NCBI RefSeq assembly: GCF_003610805.1
Contig: NZ_RAPF01000001.1
Location: forward strand, 186,001 to 250,000
Direction: 5' to 3'
DNA length: 64,000 bases
Source: Altericroceibacterium spongiae
GTDB lineage: Bacteria > Pseudomonadota > Alphaproteobacteria > Sphingomonadales > Sphingomonadaceae
Part shown: positions 35,087 through 45,153 of the stretch, piece after piece
Layout: each line of letters begins with the position of its first letter
Position numbering within the stretch: position 1 is the first letter of the stretch
The notes under the pieces: generated by a model
What the model was told of the DNA's origin: nothing
The model's database searches: none
Seen by the model: the letters and a program-made list of their open reading frames with translations, nothing else
Position numbers and translations under genes: made by a program

Positions 35087-36394
35087 ATGCTGAGCACGGT
35101 GATGCACATTGATGAAAAGCGACGGGATGTGCTGACCGGCCTTCTTGCGCGTGGTCCGGCCTTACAGGATATTGAAGGCTGGCGCGGTGACGCGGGGGAG
35201 CGCCCCTTTATCCACGCTATGCTGATTGCCCTCAACCGGTTCGAAACGGTCAATCTGGCTTATGGGGAGGAAACCGGCGACGGTGCCCTGATAGAAGTGG
35301 CCGCGCGAATCCAGCATTTTGCCGAGCACAACATGGAAAGTCCCCTGTTGATTGCCCGGGCCAATGGCGGAAGTTTTCTGCTGGCAACCAGCAAGCCGTG
35401 CAGCCGGGAGCGCTGGCAATGGCTGTCGGAAGAATTGCTCGAACAGATTGCCGCACCGATCCGCCATCCCGAAACAGGGGCTGTGCGACTGTCTCCCCGC
35501 GTGGTTTTGTATGGCGGCGTGATCGATTCGGCTGACGATATGTATGGCGAGCTTGAGCAGGCTCAGAAGCAATTGCAAAACCAGGCAGGAGGGGGGCGTC
35601 TGGTCTGGGCAGACAGAACGGTGATGCTGACCGGCCGGCCTACACAACTGCTCGAAGCCGATCTGCTCACAGCGCTCGACCGCAACGAGATCGAGATCTT
35701 TTACCAGCCGCAATTCGCCACGGTGGATGGCCATCTGATCGGCGCCGAGGCGCTGGCCCGCTGGCAGCATCCCGAACTGGGTCGCATCGGTGCGACCGCT
35801 CTTTTCGCTATTGCCGAAAGAGCCGATCATGTCGGCCACCTTTCGCACCATATTGCGCGAAAGGCCATTGAAGGTGCGGTAAACTGGCCCGACTTCCTCC
35901 GCCTGTCGCTCAATGTCACGCCCGCCGATCTGGAATCGGGCAATTTTGCCGAAGATATGATGGCGGCGGTTGCGGCAGCGAAATTCCCCATCGAGCGGCT
36001 GACGCTGGAAATTACCGAGCATACGCTTGTCACCGAGCTGGACCGCTCCGCCATGCAGCTCGCCCTGCTGGAAAAGAAGGGCATGCGTATTGCGCTGGAC
36101 GATTTCGGGGCGGGTTTCTGCAACTTCCGCTATCTCAAGCAGCTGCCATTGCGTTATCTCAAGCTCGACCGGTCCATGGTGGAAGGCATTGCCAGCGATG
36201 CACGCGACCTTGCCGTTTTTCGCGGCATCATGGCCATGGCAAAAGCGCTCGGCCTTTCGGTCATTGCTGAGGGTATCGAGAATGAAGAACAGCTTCGTGT
36301 CATCACCGAGGAAGGGTGTGACAGCTATCAGGGATTTTTCCGTGCCAAACCGATGACAGGCGACAGATTCCAGAAGTTTGCCGAGAAACTCTGA
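35087..36394 (+). CDS. EAL-domain c-di-GMP phosphodiesterase with degenerate GGDEF
   Basis: The 435-residue protein has no membrane helix. An N-terminal GGDEF-like domain has lost its signature, reading ARANGGSFLL, so it should not make c-di-GMP but may bind GTP. The C-terminal EAL domain is intact: GAEALARWQHPELG, SLNVTPADL, LEITEHTLV, DDFGAGFCNF, LKLDRSM, IAEGIENEEQL and YQGFFRAKPM. The predicted activity is hydrolysis of c-di-GMP to pGpG, which would damp the PilZ-activated cellulose synthase elsewhere in the window. It is convergent with mfd; a later in-frame ATG at 35102 is an alternative start. Confidence 0.88.
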   Translation: MLSTVMHIDEKRRDVLTGLLARGPALQDIEGWRGDAGERPFIHAMLIALNRFETVNLAYGEETGDGALIEVAARIQHFAEHNMESPLLIARANGGSFLLATSKPCSRERWQWLSEELLEQIAAPIRHPETGAVRLSPRVVLYGGVIDSADDMYGELEQAQKQLQNQAGGGRLVWADRTVMLTGRPTQLLEADLLTALDRNEIEIFYQPQFATVDGHLIGAEALARWQHPELGRIGATALFAIAERADHVGHLSHHIARKAIEGAVNWPDFLRLSLNVTPADLESGNFAEDMMAAVAAAKFPIERLTLEITEHTLVTELDRSAMQLALLEKKGMRIALDDFGAGFCNFRYLKQLPLRYLKLDRSMVEGIASDARDLAVFRGIMAMAKALGLSVIAEGIENEEQLRVITEEGCDSYQGFFRAKPMTGDRFQKFAEKL

Positions 36395-36439
36395 GCTTGT
36401 GTCTCAGGGCGGCGTAGTTTCGGGGGAAGACCTCCGGAA

Positions 36440-39400
36440 TTAGCTCCCGGAGGCGACGGCCTGCCGCTTCTTTGCTTTACGCGCCACATTGCTCAGCCCC
36501 TTGGTAAGCTGGAAAAGCCCGTTGAGCCGGGCTTGCGGATCACCCCAGGCACGATTGATGACCAGCTTCATGTCGGGGCGCAATTTGGCTGTGCCTTTCA
36601 GGCGGTCGACATAAGCGATCAGCCCGATGGGATCGGGGAAATCGTCATTATGGAAGCTGACCAGCGTCCCACGCGCACCGACATCGACCTTGGCGATATT
36701 GGCGGCGATAGCCTGATGCTTGATCTCGATAAGTTTGACGAGATTGGACGTGGCATCGGGCAGAGGGCCGAAACGGTCGATCATTTCGGCGGCCATGCTT
36801 TCGATCTCGGCCTTGCTGTCGGCATCGTTGAGGCGGCGATAGAGCGCCATGCGCACGGCGAGATCGGGCACGTAATCTTCGGGGATCATAATCGGCGCAT
36901 CCACCGTGATTTGCGGCGAGAGCCCGGATGTGTCCTTCTCCAGCCCCTGATCGCCGGCCTTCACCGCCATGATCGCATCTTCCAGCATCGACTGGTAGAG
37001 TTCGAAACCGACTTCCTTGATATGGCCCGATTGCTCGTCGCCCACCAGATTGCCCGCGCCGCGAATGTCGAGATCGTGGCTGGCGAGCTGGAAACCGGCA
37101 CCCAGACTGTCGAGGTCACCCAGCACTTTCAGACGCTTTTCGGCCACTTCCGACAGAGCCTGATCCTTCGGTGTGGTGAGATAGGCATAGGCGCGCAGCT
37201 TGGACCGGCCAACCCGGCCGCGCAACTGATAGAGCTGGGCGAGGCCGAAACGGTCTGCGCGATGAATGATGATTGTATTGGCCGAGGGAATATCGAGCCC
37301 GCTTTCCACGATGGTGGTGGAGAGCAGCACGTCATATTTCTTCTCGTAGAAGGCGCTCATCCGCTCTTCCACTTCGGTGGGCGTCATCTGTCCGTGCGCG
37401 GTGACGAATTTCACTTCGGGCACGGTATTGCCGAGCCATTCTTCCAGCTCGGGCATATCCGAAATGCGCGGCACGATGATGAAGCTTTGCCCGCCGCGAT
37501 GATGTTCGCGCAGCAGAGCTTCGCGCATCACCATTTCGTCCCATTCCATCACATAGGTCCGCACGGCGAGGCGATCGACCGGTGGAGTCTGGATGGTTGA
37601 GAGGTTGCGCAGGCCGGTCATGGCCATTTGCAGCGTACGCGGGATCGGCGTGGCGGTGAGCGTCAGCACATGCACATCGGCGCGAAGCTGCTTCAGCTTC
37701 TCCTTATGAGTCACGCCGAAACGCTGCTCCTCATCAACGATCACAAGGCCAAGACGTTTGAACTTCACATTCTTTGACAGAATGGCATGGGTGCCGACCA
37801 CGATGTCCATCGTCCCGTCGGCCAGTGCGTCGCGCGTTTCCTTGGCTTCTTTTGCCGGTACGAGACGGGAAAGGCGCCCGATATTCAGCGGAAAGCCGGA
37901 AAAACGCTCGCAGAAATTCTGGTAATGCTGCCGGGCGAGCAGGGTGGTGGGGGCAATCATCACCACCTGATAGCCGCTCATCGCCGCGGTGAAGGCGGCA
38001 CGCAGCGCCACTTCGGTCTTGCCGAAACCGACATCGCCGCAGACCAGCCGGTCCATCGGTTTGCCGTCGCCCAGATCGCCGATCACATCGTGAATGGCAT
38101 TTTCCTGATCTTCGGTTTCGTTCCAGGGAAAGCGGTCAACGAACTGATTATAGGAACTTTCTTCCGGCTGAATGACCGGTGCCTGTTTGAGCGCGCGCTG
38201 TGCTGCGGTTTTGAGCAATTCGCCTGCAATCGCCTGAATGCGCTCTTTCAGTTTCGCCCGGCGCCGCTGCCAGGCTTCCCCGCCCAGCCGGTCCAGACCG
38301 ACACCTTCCTCGCTCGATCCGTAGCGGGAGAGAACGTCGATATTCTCGACCGGAATATAGAGTTTGTCGCCGCCCGCATATTCGAGCATCACGCAATCGT
38401 GCTGGCTCTTGCCGACGGAAATCGGTTCGAGCCCGCAATATTTGCCGATCCCGTGATCCATATGGACCACCAGATCACCGCGATTGAGCGCCTGCAATTC
38501 GGCGAGGAAAGCGTCCGAATCCTTTTTCTTTTTGCGGCGGCGAACGAGCCGGTCGCCTAGCAGATCCTGCTCGGTTATGACTTCCAGCTCGTCATTAGCA
38601 AAGCCGGTGTCGAGCGGGAGGATCATCGCTGCGGCTTTGCCCTTGGCCGAGGCACCCAGCGCCTCCTGCCAGTTTTCGGCCAGAGTGAGCGGTGTGCCCG
38701 CTTCTTCGATGATCGAGGCGATCCGGCTGCGCGAGCCTTTGGAATAGGCGGCAAAAAGCGGGCGGCGGCCCTGCACGCCGATACCTTTCAGATATTTCGC
38801 CGCGGCTTCATAGACATTGGCGCCCTGTGAGCGTTCGGGCGTAAAATCACGGGCCGATTTGAACCCGAAATCGACCACCCGTTCGCTTTCGGGTTCGGCA
38901 AATATGCCTGTCCGATGGACCGGCCATTGCGCCAGCTTCGCGCCGAATTCCTCCGGTGCGAGATAGAGTGCATCGCTGGCCAGCGGGCGGTAGGACCCGG
39001 CGGCCTGCCCGGCCGTATCGGCGCGTTGCTGGCGATAATCGGCAATATCGGTGAAGCGTTCCTCCCCCGCCTGCATCGCGCCATTGTCGATCACGATCAC
39101 ATCGTCGGCGGAGAAGTGGTCGAACACGGCGGCCAGCTTTTCTTCGAACATGGGCAGCCAGTGTTCCATGCCGGCAAGGCGGCGCCCTTCGCTGACGGCC
39201 TGATAGAGCGGATCGCCTGTGGCATTGGCGCCGAACTGTTCGCGATAGCGGCTGCGGAAACGCTTGATCGTCTCATCATCGAGCAACGCTTCGCTGGCCG
39301 GAAGCAGTAAATGGCTGTCAATCGTCGCCGTGCTGCGTTGAGTGCTGGGGGCGAACAGGCGCAGGCTTTCCAGTTCATCGCCGAAAAAATCGAGCCGCAA

Positions 39401-39937
39401 TCCCTGCTCGAGGCCCGAAGGATAGATGTCGAAGATCGATCCGCGCACTGCGAAATCCCCGGCATCGACCACCGTGTCGACCCGGGCATAGCCTTGTCGG
39501 CGAAGCAGGGCGATGAGGCTTTCATGGCCGATCGTGACACCCGCTTTGAGTTCGCGCACGCTTTCACGGATACGGAAGGGGGTTAGCACACGCTGAGTGA
39601 CGGCATTGACCGTCGTGACCACCAGTTGTGCGCCCGTTTTACCCGCCTGCAAGCGGTGCAGGGCGGAGAGGCGGCGGGCAGAGACCGAAAGAGCCGGGCT
39701 TGCCCGGTCATAGGGCAGGCAGTCCCATGCCGGGAATTCGATCACATCGAGTTCTGGTGCGAAATAGCGCGCGGCATCGGCAATCGCACTCATCGCCTGT
39801 TCGTCCGGCGCGATGAAAACGGCACGCCCTTTGGCCGCGCGGGCGAGATCGGCCAGCACCAGCGGCTGCGCTCCACGGGCGACGGAGGCCAGAGTAAGCG
39901 GCTGGGAGGCTTGCAGAATTCGGGAAAGGTCGGGCAT
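36440..39937 (-). CDS. mfd: Transcription-repair coupling factor Mfd
   Basis: The product is 1,165 residues, normal for Mfd. The UvrB-like N-terminal part ([15 protein letters not shown] and [13 protein letters not shown]) is followed by the RNA-polymerase-interaction domain ([14 protein letters not shown]). The RecG-like translocase has Walker [36 protein letters not shown] and QLRGRVGRS, and a C-terminal domain closes the protein. It removes stalled RNA polymerase and recruits UvrA. Homology begins at [10 protein letters not shown], so the start is set at 39937. The stem CCTCCGG with CCGGAGG (36431-36453) covers its stop codon. Confidence 0.95.
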   Translation of the reverse strand: MPDLSRILQASQPLTLASVARGAQPLVLADLARAAKGRAVFIAPDEQAMSAIADAARYFAPELDVIEFPAWDCLPYDRASPALSVSARRLSALHRLQAGKTGAQLVVTTVNAVTQRVLTPFRIRESVRELKAGVTIGHESLIALLRRQGYARVDTVVDAGDFAVRGSIFDIYPSGLEQGLRLDFFGDELESLRLFAPSTQRSTATIDSHLLLPASEALLDDETIKRFRSRYREQFGANATGDPLYQAVSEGRRLAGMEHWLPMFEEKLAAVFDHFSADDVIVIDNGAMQAGEERFTDIADYRQQRADTAGQAAGSYRPLASDALYLAPEEFGAKLAQWPVHRTGIFAEPESERVVDFGFKSARDFTPERSQGANVYEAAAKYLKGIGVQGRRPLFAAYSKGSRSRIASIIEEAGTPLTLAENWQEALGASAKGKAAAMILPLDTGFANDELEVITEQDLLGDRLVRRRKKKKDSDAFLAELQALNRGDLVVHMDHGIGKYCGLEPISVGKSQHDCVMLEYAGGDKLYIPVENIDVLSRYGSSEEGVGLDRLGGEAWQRRRAKLKERIQAIAGELLKTAAQRALKQAPVIQPEESSYNQFVDRFPWNETEDQENAIHDVIGDLGDGKPMDRLVCGDVGFGKTEVALRAAFTAAMSGYQVVMIAPTTLLARQHYQNFCERFSGFPLNIGRLSRLVPAKEAKETRDALADGTMDIVVGTHAILSKNVKFKRLGLVIVDEEQRFGVTHKEKLKQLRADVHVLTLTATPIPRTLQMAMTGLRNLSTIQTPPVDRLAVRTYVMEWDEMVMREALLREHHRGGQSFIIVPRISDMPELEEWLGNTVPEVKFVTAHGQMTPTEVEERMSAFYEKKYDVLLSTTIVESGLDIPSANTIIIHRADRFGLAQLYQLRGRVGRSKLRAYAYLTTPKDQALSEVAEKRLKVLGDLDSLGAGFQLASHDLDIRGAGNLVGDEQSGHIKEVGFELYQSMLEDAIMAVKAGDQGLEKDTSGLSPQITVDAPIMIPEDYVPDLAVRMALYRRLNDADSKAEIESMAAEMIDRFGPLPDATSNLVKLIEIKHQAIAANIAKVDVGARGTLVSFHNDDFPDPIGLIAYVDRLKGTAKLRPDMKLVINRAWGDPQARLNGLFQLTKGLSNVARKAKKRQAVASGS

Positions 39938-40085
39938 GGTTTTTGGGGAGGCTTTGTTCGGATCGAAGCTATGTGCGGACAGGCGGACAGGCCGCATGGT
40001 GCCCGTCAGGCTCCACGCAGACCATATGGGGAACGCTGCTCTAGCGGCAAGATCGGCCCGTGTCGAATGCGCTTTGCACCTGTGG

Positions 40086-41657
40086 TCAGAGCCTTGCTTG
40101 CGCGTTCTGTGTCAGTTTGTGAGCTTGTTCGGCAAGTGCGGCATCGGGAAGCGGTTCGCCATACAGAAAACCCTGACCGATATCGCAGCCATAAGCGATG
40201 ACGCGCCGGGCATGTTCTTCTGTTTCGATGCCTTCCACGGTTACTTGCAGGCCGAGATTATGCGCCATCAGAGTGATGGTTTCGACAATCGTCTGCGACG
40301 ATTCGTTGCATTCGATATCGTGGACGAAAGAGCGGTCGATTTTGAGTTTTTCGACGGGCAGTTCGTTCAGATGGCGCAGCGAGGAATAACCCGTGCCGAA
40401 ATCGTCGAGCGCGATCCGGATTCCGGCATGCTTCAGTCTGGTAATAATATCCCGCGCACTGGCGATGTCGGCCACCAGTGCATTTTCTGTCACTTCAATT
40501 TCCAGTCGTTCGGGTGCGATTCCGGCATCGGTGACAATCTGCAGGATGTCTTCCACCAGATCGTCATCGTTGAACTGAACGGGTGACAGATTGACGGCGA
40601 GAAAAAGATGCGAAGGCCAGCCGCGCATATCGCGGACGGCCTGTTTCAAAAGGCAATAAAACACTTTCCCGATCAGGCCGGTTTCTTCGGCAATGGCGAT
40701 AAACTCACCGGGCAGGCGCAGGCTGCCATCATTGAGCCGCCAGCGGCTCAGCATTTCATATCCGACAAGCTGACCGTTCCGGAGGCGGATCAGTGGTTGA
40801 TAACGCGGCTGGATACGCCCTGCCGGAATGGCTTTGCGCAATGCCTCTTCGATTTCACCGCGGCGAATGGCGGCCATTTCCATGCCAGGTTCGAAAAAAC
40901 GGAAACGTTTATTCTTCTCCAGCTTGCATTTATACATGGCGGCATCGGCCTGTGACATGGCGGCGTCGGCGCTGATATCGGACCTGTCTATATAGGTTAC
41001 GCCGATGCTCGAATCCATCGATATGGAGCCGCTTTCCAGCTCGAAAGGCGCATCGAAACAACTGCTGATATGCTCTATCCGGGCAACTAGCGCATCGTCT
41101 GCCGGAGCATTGTCGATCAGGATGACGAACTCGTCACCGGCCAGCCGGCTGACCAGAGCGTTTTCGCCGGCGCATTTTGTCAGTCTGTTCGCAGTATCGA
41201 TCAGCAACTGGTCTCCGGCCTGATGGCCACGCACATCGTTGATCGCCTTGAAGCGGTTAAGATCGACGAGCATCAAAGCGAACGGCACCCGGTCAGCCTG
41301 AGCGAGCGCTTTCCTGACAGCCCGGCCGATCTGGCGCCGGTTCGGCAATCCGGTCAGAGCATCGTGCATTGCCATGGCCTGTGCCTGCTCTTCTGCGGCG
41401 ATACGACGATGGAGTTCCTGCCGCGCTTCGCGCAGACGGCGGATCGAAAAGATTGCCATTGCAAAGGGAAGAACCATCAGCGCCGTCAGAATTTCATCCA
41501 GTTCCCAGCTCTCATGAGATTTGGAAAAATGGACGACATGTTCGAAGGCATCGACGGAGATGAAAAAGAGCAGCAAGGTAGTAAAAGCACCGAATATGAC
41601 CAGCGCTTCCGCCCGGACCATATATTTCAACTGTGTCTTGTTTCTATCGGCGACCAT
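40086..41657 (-). CDS. Membrane GGDEF-EAL protein (c-di-GMP synthesis and/or degradation)
   Basis: The protein has 523 residues. Two N-terminal transmembrane helices (about 14-34 and 56-73) flank a short periplasmic loop containing His and Glu residues. The GGDEF domain reads DALTGLPNRR, then RLAGDEFVIL; the AGDEF form is usually active. The EAL domain reads GYEMLSRW with Glu kept, AVNLSPVQF, EVTENALV, DDFGTGYSS, KIDRSF, VEGIET and GQGFLYG, so it may be active too. It could set local c-di-GMP in response to an envelope signal. It follows 148 bp upstream of mfd on the same strand. Confidence 0.9.
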   Translation of the reverse strand: MVADRNKTQLKYMVRAEALVIFGAFTTLLLFFISVDAFEHVVHFSKSHESWELDEILTALMVLPFAMAIFSIRRLREARQELHRRIAAEEQAQAMAMHDALTGLPNRRQIGRAVRKALAQADRVPFALMLVDLNRFKAINDVRGHQAGDQLLIDTANRLTKCAGENALVSRLAGDEFVILIDNAPADDALVARIEHISSCFDAPFELESGSISMDSSIGVTYIDRSDISADAAMSQADAAMYKCKLEKNKRFRFFEPGMEMAAIRRGEIEEALRKAIPAGRIQPRYQPLIRLRNGQLVGYEMLSRWRLNDGSLRLPGEFIAIAEETGLIGKVFYCLLKQAVRDMRGWPSHLFLAVNLSPVQFNDDDLVEDILQIVTDAGIAPERLEIEVTENALVADIASARDIITRLKHAGIRIALDDFGTGYSSLRHLNELPVEKLKIDRSFVHDIECNESSQTIVETITLMAHNLGLQVTVEGIETEEHARRVIAYGCDIGQGFLYGEPLPDAALAEQAHKLTQNAQARL

Positions 41658-41837
41658 TCATCGAGCTCACATCATGCCTTGCAACATAATGTGAATGACA
41701 GGGCTTAAGCAATTGCTAAACAAGCGCTTAGAGCTCAATTTTATGCAAATAGCCGCCTTCAGGGACGGGGCCGGAAATGCCGTGCAAATGATTTTGCAGA
41801 GTGTTTTACCGGGAAAGGGAAACCCATCCAAAATGGG

Positions 41838-41895
41838 TCGAAAAAATAGCAGGCGGGCGGCCCTTCGCTTCTGAAGATCGAAAGGCCGCCGCCTG
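41838..41895 (-). terminator. Rho-independent terminator of the FKBP gene
   Basis: On the minus strand CAGGCGGCGGCC pairs with GGCCGCCCGCCTG (one bulged base), and TATTTTTTC follows. The hairpin occupies 41850-41895 and the U-tract about 41840-41848. It starts 6 bp after the FKBP stop codon. Confidence 0.85.
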
Positions 41896-41900
41896 AACGT

Positions 41901-42338
41901 TTAGGCTGCGTCTTTGATTTCGACGAGTGTGAGCCCGAAAGTCAGGTCTTCACCGGCCAGCGGATGATTGCCGTCTGCTTTGACAGCTTCTTCACCCACT
42001 TCGACGATCACGAGGTTGAGCGTGGAACCGTCCTGCTGCTGGGCAGCGAGCGACATGCCGGCTTCCGGTTCGGGTTCCTGCGGGAGATTGGCGCGCGGAA
42101 TTTCGATAATCATTTCTTCGCGGCGCGGGCCGAAAGCATTGTCGGATTCGACGATAACGGTCTTTTCCGAACCGACTTCCATACCTTCCAGCGCGGTTTC
42201 GATCTGCGGAAGAACTTCACCACCACCGATTTTCAGTGTCTGCGGGCCTTCCTGTTCGGTGCCGCCGACAACGCTGCCGTCATTGGTGCGGACAACGAAA
42301 TCGATAATGACCGTATCACCGCTTTTTGCAATCTGCAT
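41901..42338 (-). CDS. FKBP-type peptidyl-prolyl isomerase, SlyD-like
   Basis: The 145-residue protein begins MQIAKSGDTVIIDFVVRTND, typical of the SlyD/FkpB-like branch. GEVLPQIETALEGMEVGSEK is the FKBP core with its inserted-flap region following (FGPRREEMIIEIPRANLP). The C-terminus reads NHPLAGEDLTFGLTLVEI, the conserved NHPLAG box. It lacks the His-rich tail of E. coli SlyD, so nickel storage is not expected. It isomerises prolyl bonds and acts as a chaperone in the cytoplasm. AAGGAA precedes the start at 42338, and a strong terminator follows. Confidence 0.9.
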   Translation of the reverse strand: MQIAKSGDTVIIDFVVRTNDGSVVGGTEQEGPQTLKIGGGEVLPQIETALEGMEVGSEKTVIVESDNAFGPRREEMIIEIPRANLPQEPEPEAGMSLAAQQQDGSTLNLVIVEVGEEAVKADGNHPLAGEDLTFGLTLVEIKDAA

Positions 42339-42531
42339 AAAATTCCTTCGAATAGGGGGTTTTGACGCGCAATGCGTCGCTTCGACAGTGCTTCGGGAGC
42401 ACCGCATTCGGACTGATTGTCGCAATCATGGAGCGACTAGTCAAATCGGGCCCGGCGCTTTGCATTGTTATATGCCGGATAATCCCCGAATATGCCGGGA
42501 AAATTTATCCTGTATTACACCGGAAAAACAG

Positions 42532-43416
42532 TCAGGGATAGCTGACGGTTTTGGGTTTTTCGGGCAGGGGAATCCATTCTTCCTCATCGCCGGGCACTTT
42601 GGGGAAGCGGCCTTCGCGCCAGTCTTCCTTTGCCTGCTGAATCCGCTCGCGTGAGGAACTGACGAAATTCCAGAAGACATGGCGTTTGCTGGAAAAGGCC
42701 TCTCCGCCCAGCAGGACGACCCGGCCACCGTGACGACTGCGCAGCGACATCGGTTCGCCCGGTTTCAGCACCAGCAGGCTGAACGGCTCCATTGTCTGCC
42801 CGTCAAGCTCCGCCTCGCCACCGACCAGCATCACCGCGCGTTCCTCGCTGCGGGCGTCGATTGGAATATAGCCGTTACAGCCCAGCACGATCTCGGCATA
42901 GATCGTGTCGCAATAGGTAGTGGTGGGTGCCGATTTGCCCCAGAGCGAGCCCATGATGACCCGTGCGGAGACGTTATTGTCTTCCAGAACCGGCAGATCG
43001 GCGAGACTTTCGAAAGCGGCATCCATTTCTTCCTGCCCGTCCGGCAAGGCGAGCCAGGTCTGCATTCCGTAAAGTTTGGGGCGGCCCAGCCGCTCATCGG
43101 GCGGGGTGCGTTCGGAATGGACGATACCGCTGCCCGCAGTCATCAGATTGACCTGGCCGGGGCGGATCGTGGCGAAGGAGCCGAGACTGTCGCGATGGTC
43201 GATGGCGCCTTCGAACAGCCATGTGACCGTGGCGAGATTGATATGCGGGTGCGGGCGGACATCCATCGCTTCCCCCAGAGCCAGCTCCGCCGGGCCGAAT
43301 TCATCGACGAAGATGAACGGCCCGATCATGGTTCGCTCTCGTGCCGGGAGAGCCCGGCGGACGGTGAAGCCGCCCAGATCGTGCGAGGTGGGGGTAAGCG
43401 TCTGGATGATGGTCAT
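42532..43416 (-). CDS. Pirin family protein
   Basis: The 294-residue bicupin has the pirin signature: FIFVDEFGPAELALGEAMDV, then RPHPHINLATVTWLFEGA, where the two His bind metal, and MTAGSGIVHSERTP, with further ligand positions. Bacterial pirins can act as quercetinase-like dioxygenases or redox-sensing regulators; which applies here is not visible. It overlaps the GST gene by 4 bp (ATGA at 43413-43416), so the two are coupled and may handle the same stress or aromatic compound. Confidence 0.9.
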   Translation of the reverse strand: MTIIQTLTPTSHDLGGFTVRRALPARERTMIGPFIFVDEFGPAELALGEAMDVRPHPHINLATVTWLFEGAIDHRDSLGSFATIRPGQVNLMTAGSGIVHSERTPPDERLGRPKLYGMQTWLALPDGQEEMDAAFESLADLPVLEDNNVSARVIMGSLWGKSAPTTTYCDTIYAEIVLGCNGYIPIDARSEERAVMLVGGEAELDGQTMEPFSLLVLKPGEPMSLRSRHGGRVVLLGGEAFSSKRHVFWNFVSSSRERIQQAKEDWREGRFPKVPGDEEEWIPLPEKPKTVSYP

Positions 43417-44129
43417 GCCGCGTCAAGCTCCGGGTAATTGCGGAAAATTCCGTCCGTGCCGAAAGGTTTGCAACGCGCAGACTGACGATAGGCGGCGACA
43501 TTTTCCAGCGCAAAAACGCGCTCCCTCACAGCATGTAGCGCGGGATAGTCGTTTGCGAGCGCCTGCATCCGTTTGGGAAACATGAAATGCAGCCCGTCGA
43601 GCAAATAGGCGATCGATGTGTCGAGCGTGCTCCAGCTTTCGCCTTCGAGCATCCAGTCTCCCCCATGCGCCGTCGCGACCCGCTCGAAATGGTCGCAATA
43701 TTTGGGAATCCGGTCTTCGCGGAAAGACCGGGCGGCGCGGATCGCCTCGTCTTTCTGTTCTTCGTAATAAAGGCTGGTGGTGATCGGGTGATGCACCGCA
43801 TGGACCTCTTCCACCATATCGGCGATGTCGCATTGAAGCTGGTTGCCGTAGCGGATGCCGGCTGCATCTTTCGGGCCGAGCCCGTGCTCCTGCACCAGAA
43901 AGAGCAGGATATTGGGTGTCTGGGCAATGCTTTCACGACCGGTTTCGAGCAGCGGGACGGCGAAAGCGTGGCGCGCCGTCATCGCATCGAGATGGGCCGG
44001 GATAGCGCCGAAACCGTCATCGGCTTCGCGGGCACGGTCGCGATAGGCTATGCCGCCCGCTTCGAGCGCATAGCGGACGAAATCGCCGCGGCCAGGCCGG
44101 GTCGGCCAGTACCACAGATCATATGTCAT
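43413..44129 (-). CDS. Glutathione S-transferase family protein
   Basis: The 238-residue protein has an N-terminal thioredoxin-like domain starting YDLWYWPTRPGRGDFVRYAL with VPLLETGRESIAQTPNIL, where the Ser after Glu binds glutathione, and a helical C-terminal domain with LLDGLHFMFPKRM. The fold and length are those of cytosolic GSTs. The overall look is closer to the alpha/mu/pi-like or sigma-type branch, with a catalytic Tyr near position 7, than to the bacterial beta class. It is coupled to the pirin gene and preceded by bolA on the same strand (3 bp gap). Confidence 0.87.
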   Translation of the reverse strand: MTYDLWYWPTRPGRGDFVRYALEAGGIAYRDRAREADDGFGAIPAHLDAMTARHAFAVPLLETGRESIAQTPNILLFLVQEHGLGPKDAAGIRYGNQLQCDIADMVEEVHAVHHPITTSLYYEEQKDEAIRAARSFREDRIPKYCDHFERVATAHGGDWMLEGESWSTLDTSIAYLLDGLHFMFPKRMQALANDYPALHAVRERVFALENVAAYRQSARCKPFGTDGIFRNYPELDAA

Positions 44130-44132
44130 GGA

Positions 44133-44420
44133 TCAGGCGTCCTTCGTCGCATCGTCGGGGGCGAAAGCGCGGATGGCGAGGGCATGGACTCTCTCGCCGG
44201 GAATATCGCCCAGCGCGTGATTGACCATACGCTGGCGCTGGAGGCGGTTCTTACCCGCGAAGGCGGCGCTTTCGATCACCACGGTGAAATGCGATTCCCC
44301 GCTGCCATCATCGCCCATATGGCCCGAATGTTTGGCACTGTCATTGATGACTTCCAGCCTTTCGGGCGCGAAGCTGTTGGTCAGCAAATTGTGGATTTCG
44401 GTTGCAAGCGGTCCGGCCAT
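44133..44420 (-). CDS. bolA: BolA-family protein
   Basis: The 95-residue protein shows FAPERLEVINDSAKHSGHMG, a KH-like beta-turn region with conserved His, then ESHFTVVIESAAFAGKNRL and QRQRMVNHALGDIPG, typical of BolA/YrbA. BolA proteins partner monothiol glutaredoxins in iron-sulfur cluster handling and can affect transcription. GAGGATAAT precedes the start at 44420; the frame continues upstream without a better site. It is divergent from the DnaJ-domain gene with a 44-bp gap. Confidence 0.92.
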   Translation of the reverse strand: MAGPLATEIHNLLTNSFAPERLEVINDSAKHSGHMGDDGSGESHFTVVIESAAFAGKNRLQRQRMVNHALGDIPGERVHALAIRAFAPDDATKDA

Positions 44421-44464
44421 ATTATCCTCGGGGGTTTTCAATTCACGGTTCTGTCCCCATCCTA

Positions 44465-45052
44465 ATGGGCGTGAAGAATACAAAGTTCCACGGTCGATTT
44501 GAATCTCAGGGCAGGCAATGTGAGCATCCGGACTGCGACCGGCCCGGTGAATTCCGTGCGCCCGGCTCCGGCGGGCACGGTTTTGACGGGCCGGGCCAGT
44601 GGCGCTGGTTCTGCCTTGAGCATGTGCGCGAATTCAACGCCGGTTACGACTGGTTCGAAGGGATGAGCGCGGAGGAAATTCTCGATGCGCAGTCCCCGGC
44701 TTCGGGCTGGCGGACGCAGAACCGTGTCTATTCGGGCATGGGTGGCGATATGCCGCGCTGGGCCGATTACGATGATCCGCTCGATGCGATCAATAACCGG
44801 GCGCGCGATATCAAGCGCCGTGCGGCGGGCGCACAGGCCGAATATAACCGTTTCACGCCGCATGAACGCGAAGCGCTCAATGTCATGGGGCTGGGCGCCG
44901 ATGCCGACCGGCAGGGCCTCCGCCGACGCTATTCTGAACTGGTGCGCCGCTACCACCCCGATCGCAATGGCGGTGACCGGCAGCATGAAACCCGGCTTCA
45001 GCGGGTGGTCGAGGCCTATCAGCTCTTGCGCCGCGCGACGGCTTTTGCCTGA
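44465..45052 (+). CDS. DnaJ-domain protein with N-terminal Cys/His-rich region
   Basis: The 195-residue protein ends in a J domain: [23 protein letters not shown] has the essential His-Pro-Asp. The N-terminal half reads [16 protein letters not shown] with [18 protein letters not shown], so Cys, Cys, Cys and His could bind a metal. Proteins of this type are widespread in alphaproteobacteria next to cobS and bolA. It probably stimulates DnaK in the cytoplasm for a specific client. It lies about 100 bp upstream of cobS, and a shared promoter in the bolA gap is likely. Confidence 0.87.
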   Translation: MGVKNTKFHGRFESQGRQCEHPDCDRPGEFRAPGSGGHGFDGPGQWRWFCLEHVREFNAGYDWFEGMSAEEILDAQSPASGWRTQNRVYSGMGGDMPRWADYDDPLDAINNRARDIKRRAAGAQAEYNRFTPHEREALNVMGLGADADRQGLRRRYSELVRRYHPDRNGGDRQHETRLQRVVEAYQLLRRATAFA

Positions 45053-45153
45053 ATGCGGGGATGGCAGATACCAATCGAGCCGGGCCGGGACCGGATCATT
45101 TGCGCGCTTTCCATGTTGCAGCCGCTCGTCTGCACGTCTACGCAAGCGCTGCG

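Noticed and set aside
36533-37600. Plus-strand frame of 355 codons opposite mfd
   Set aside because: It is His/Gly/Asp-rich antisense sequence; mfd motifs run through the same bases on the other strand.
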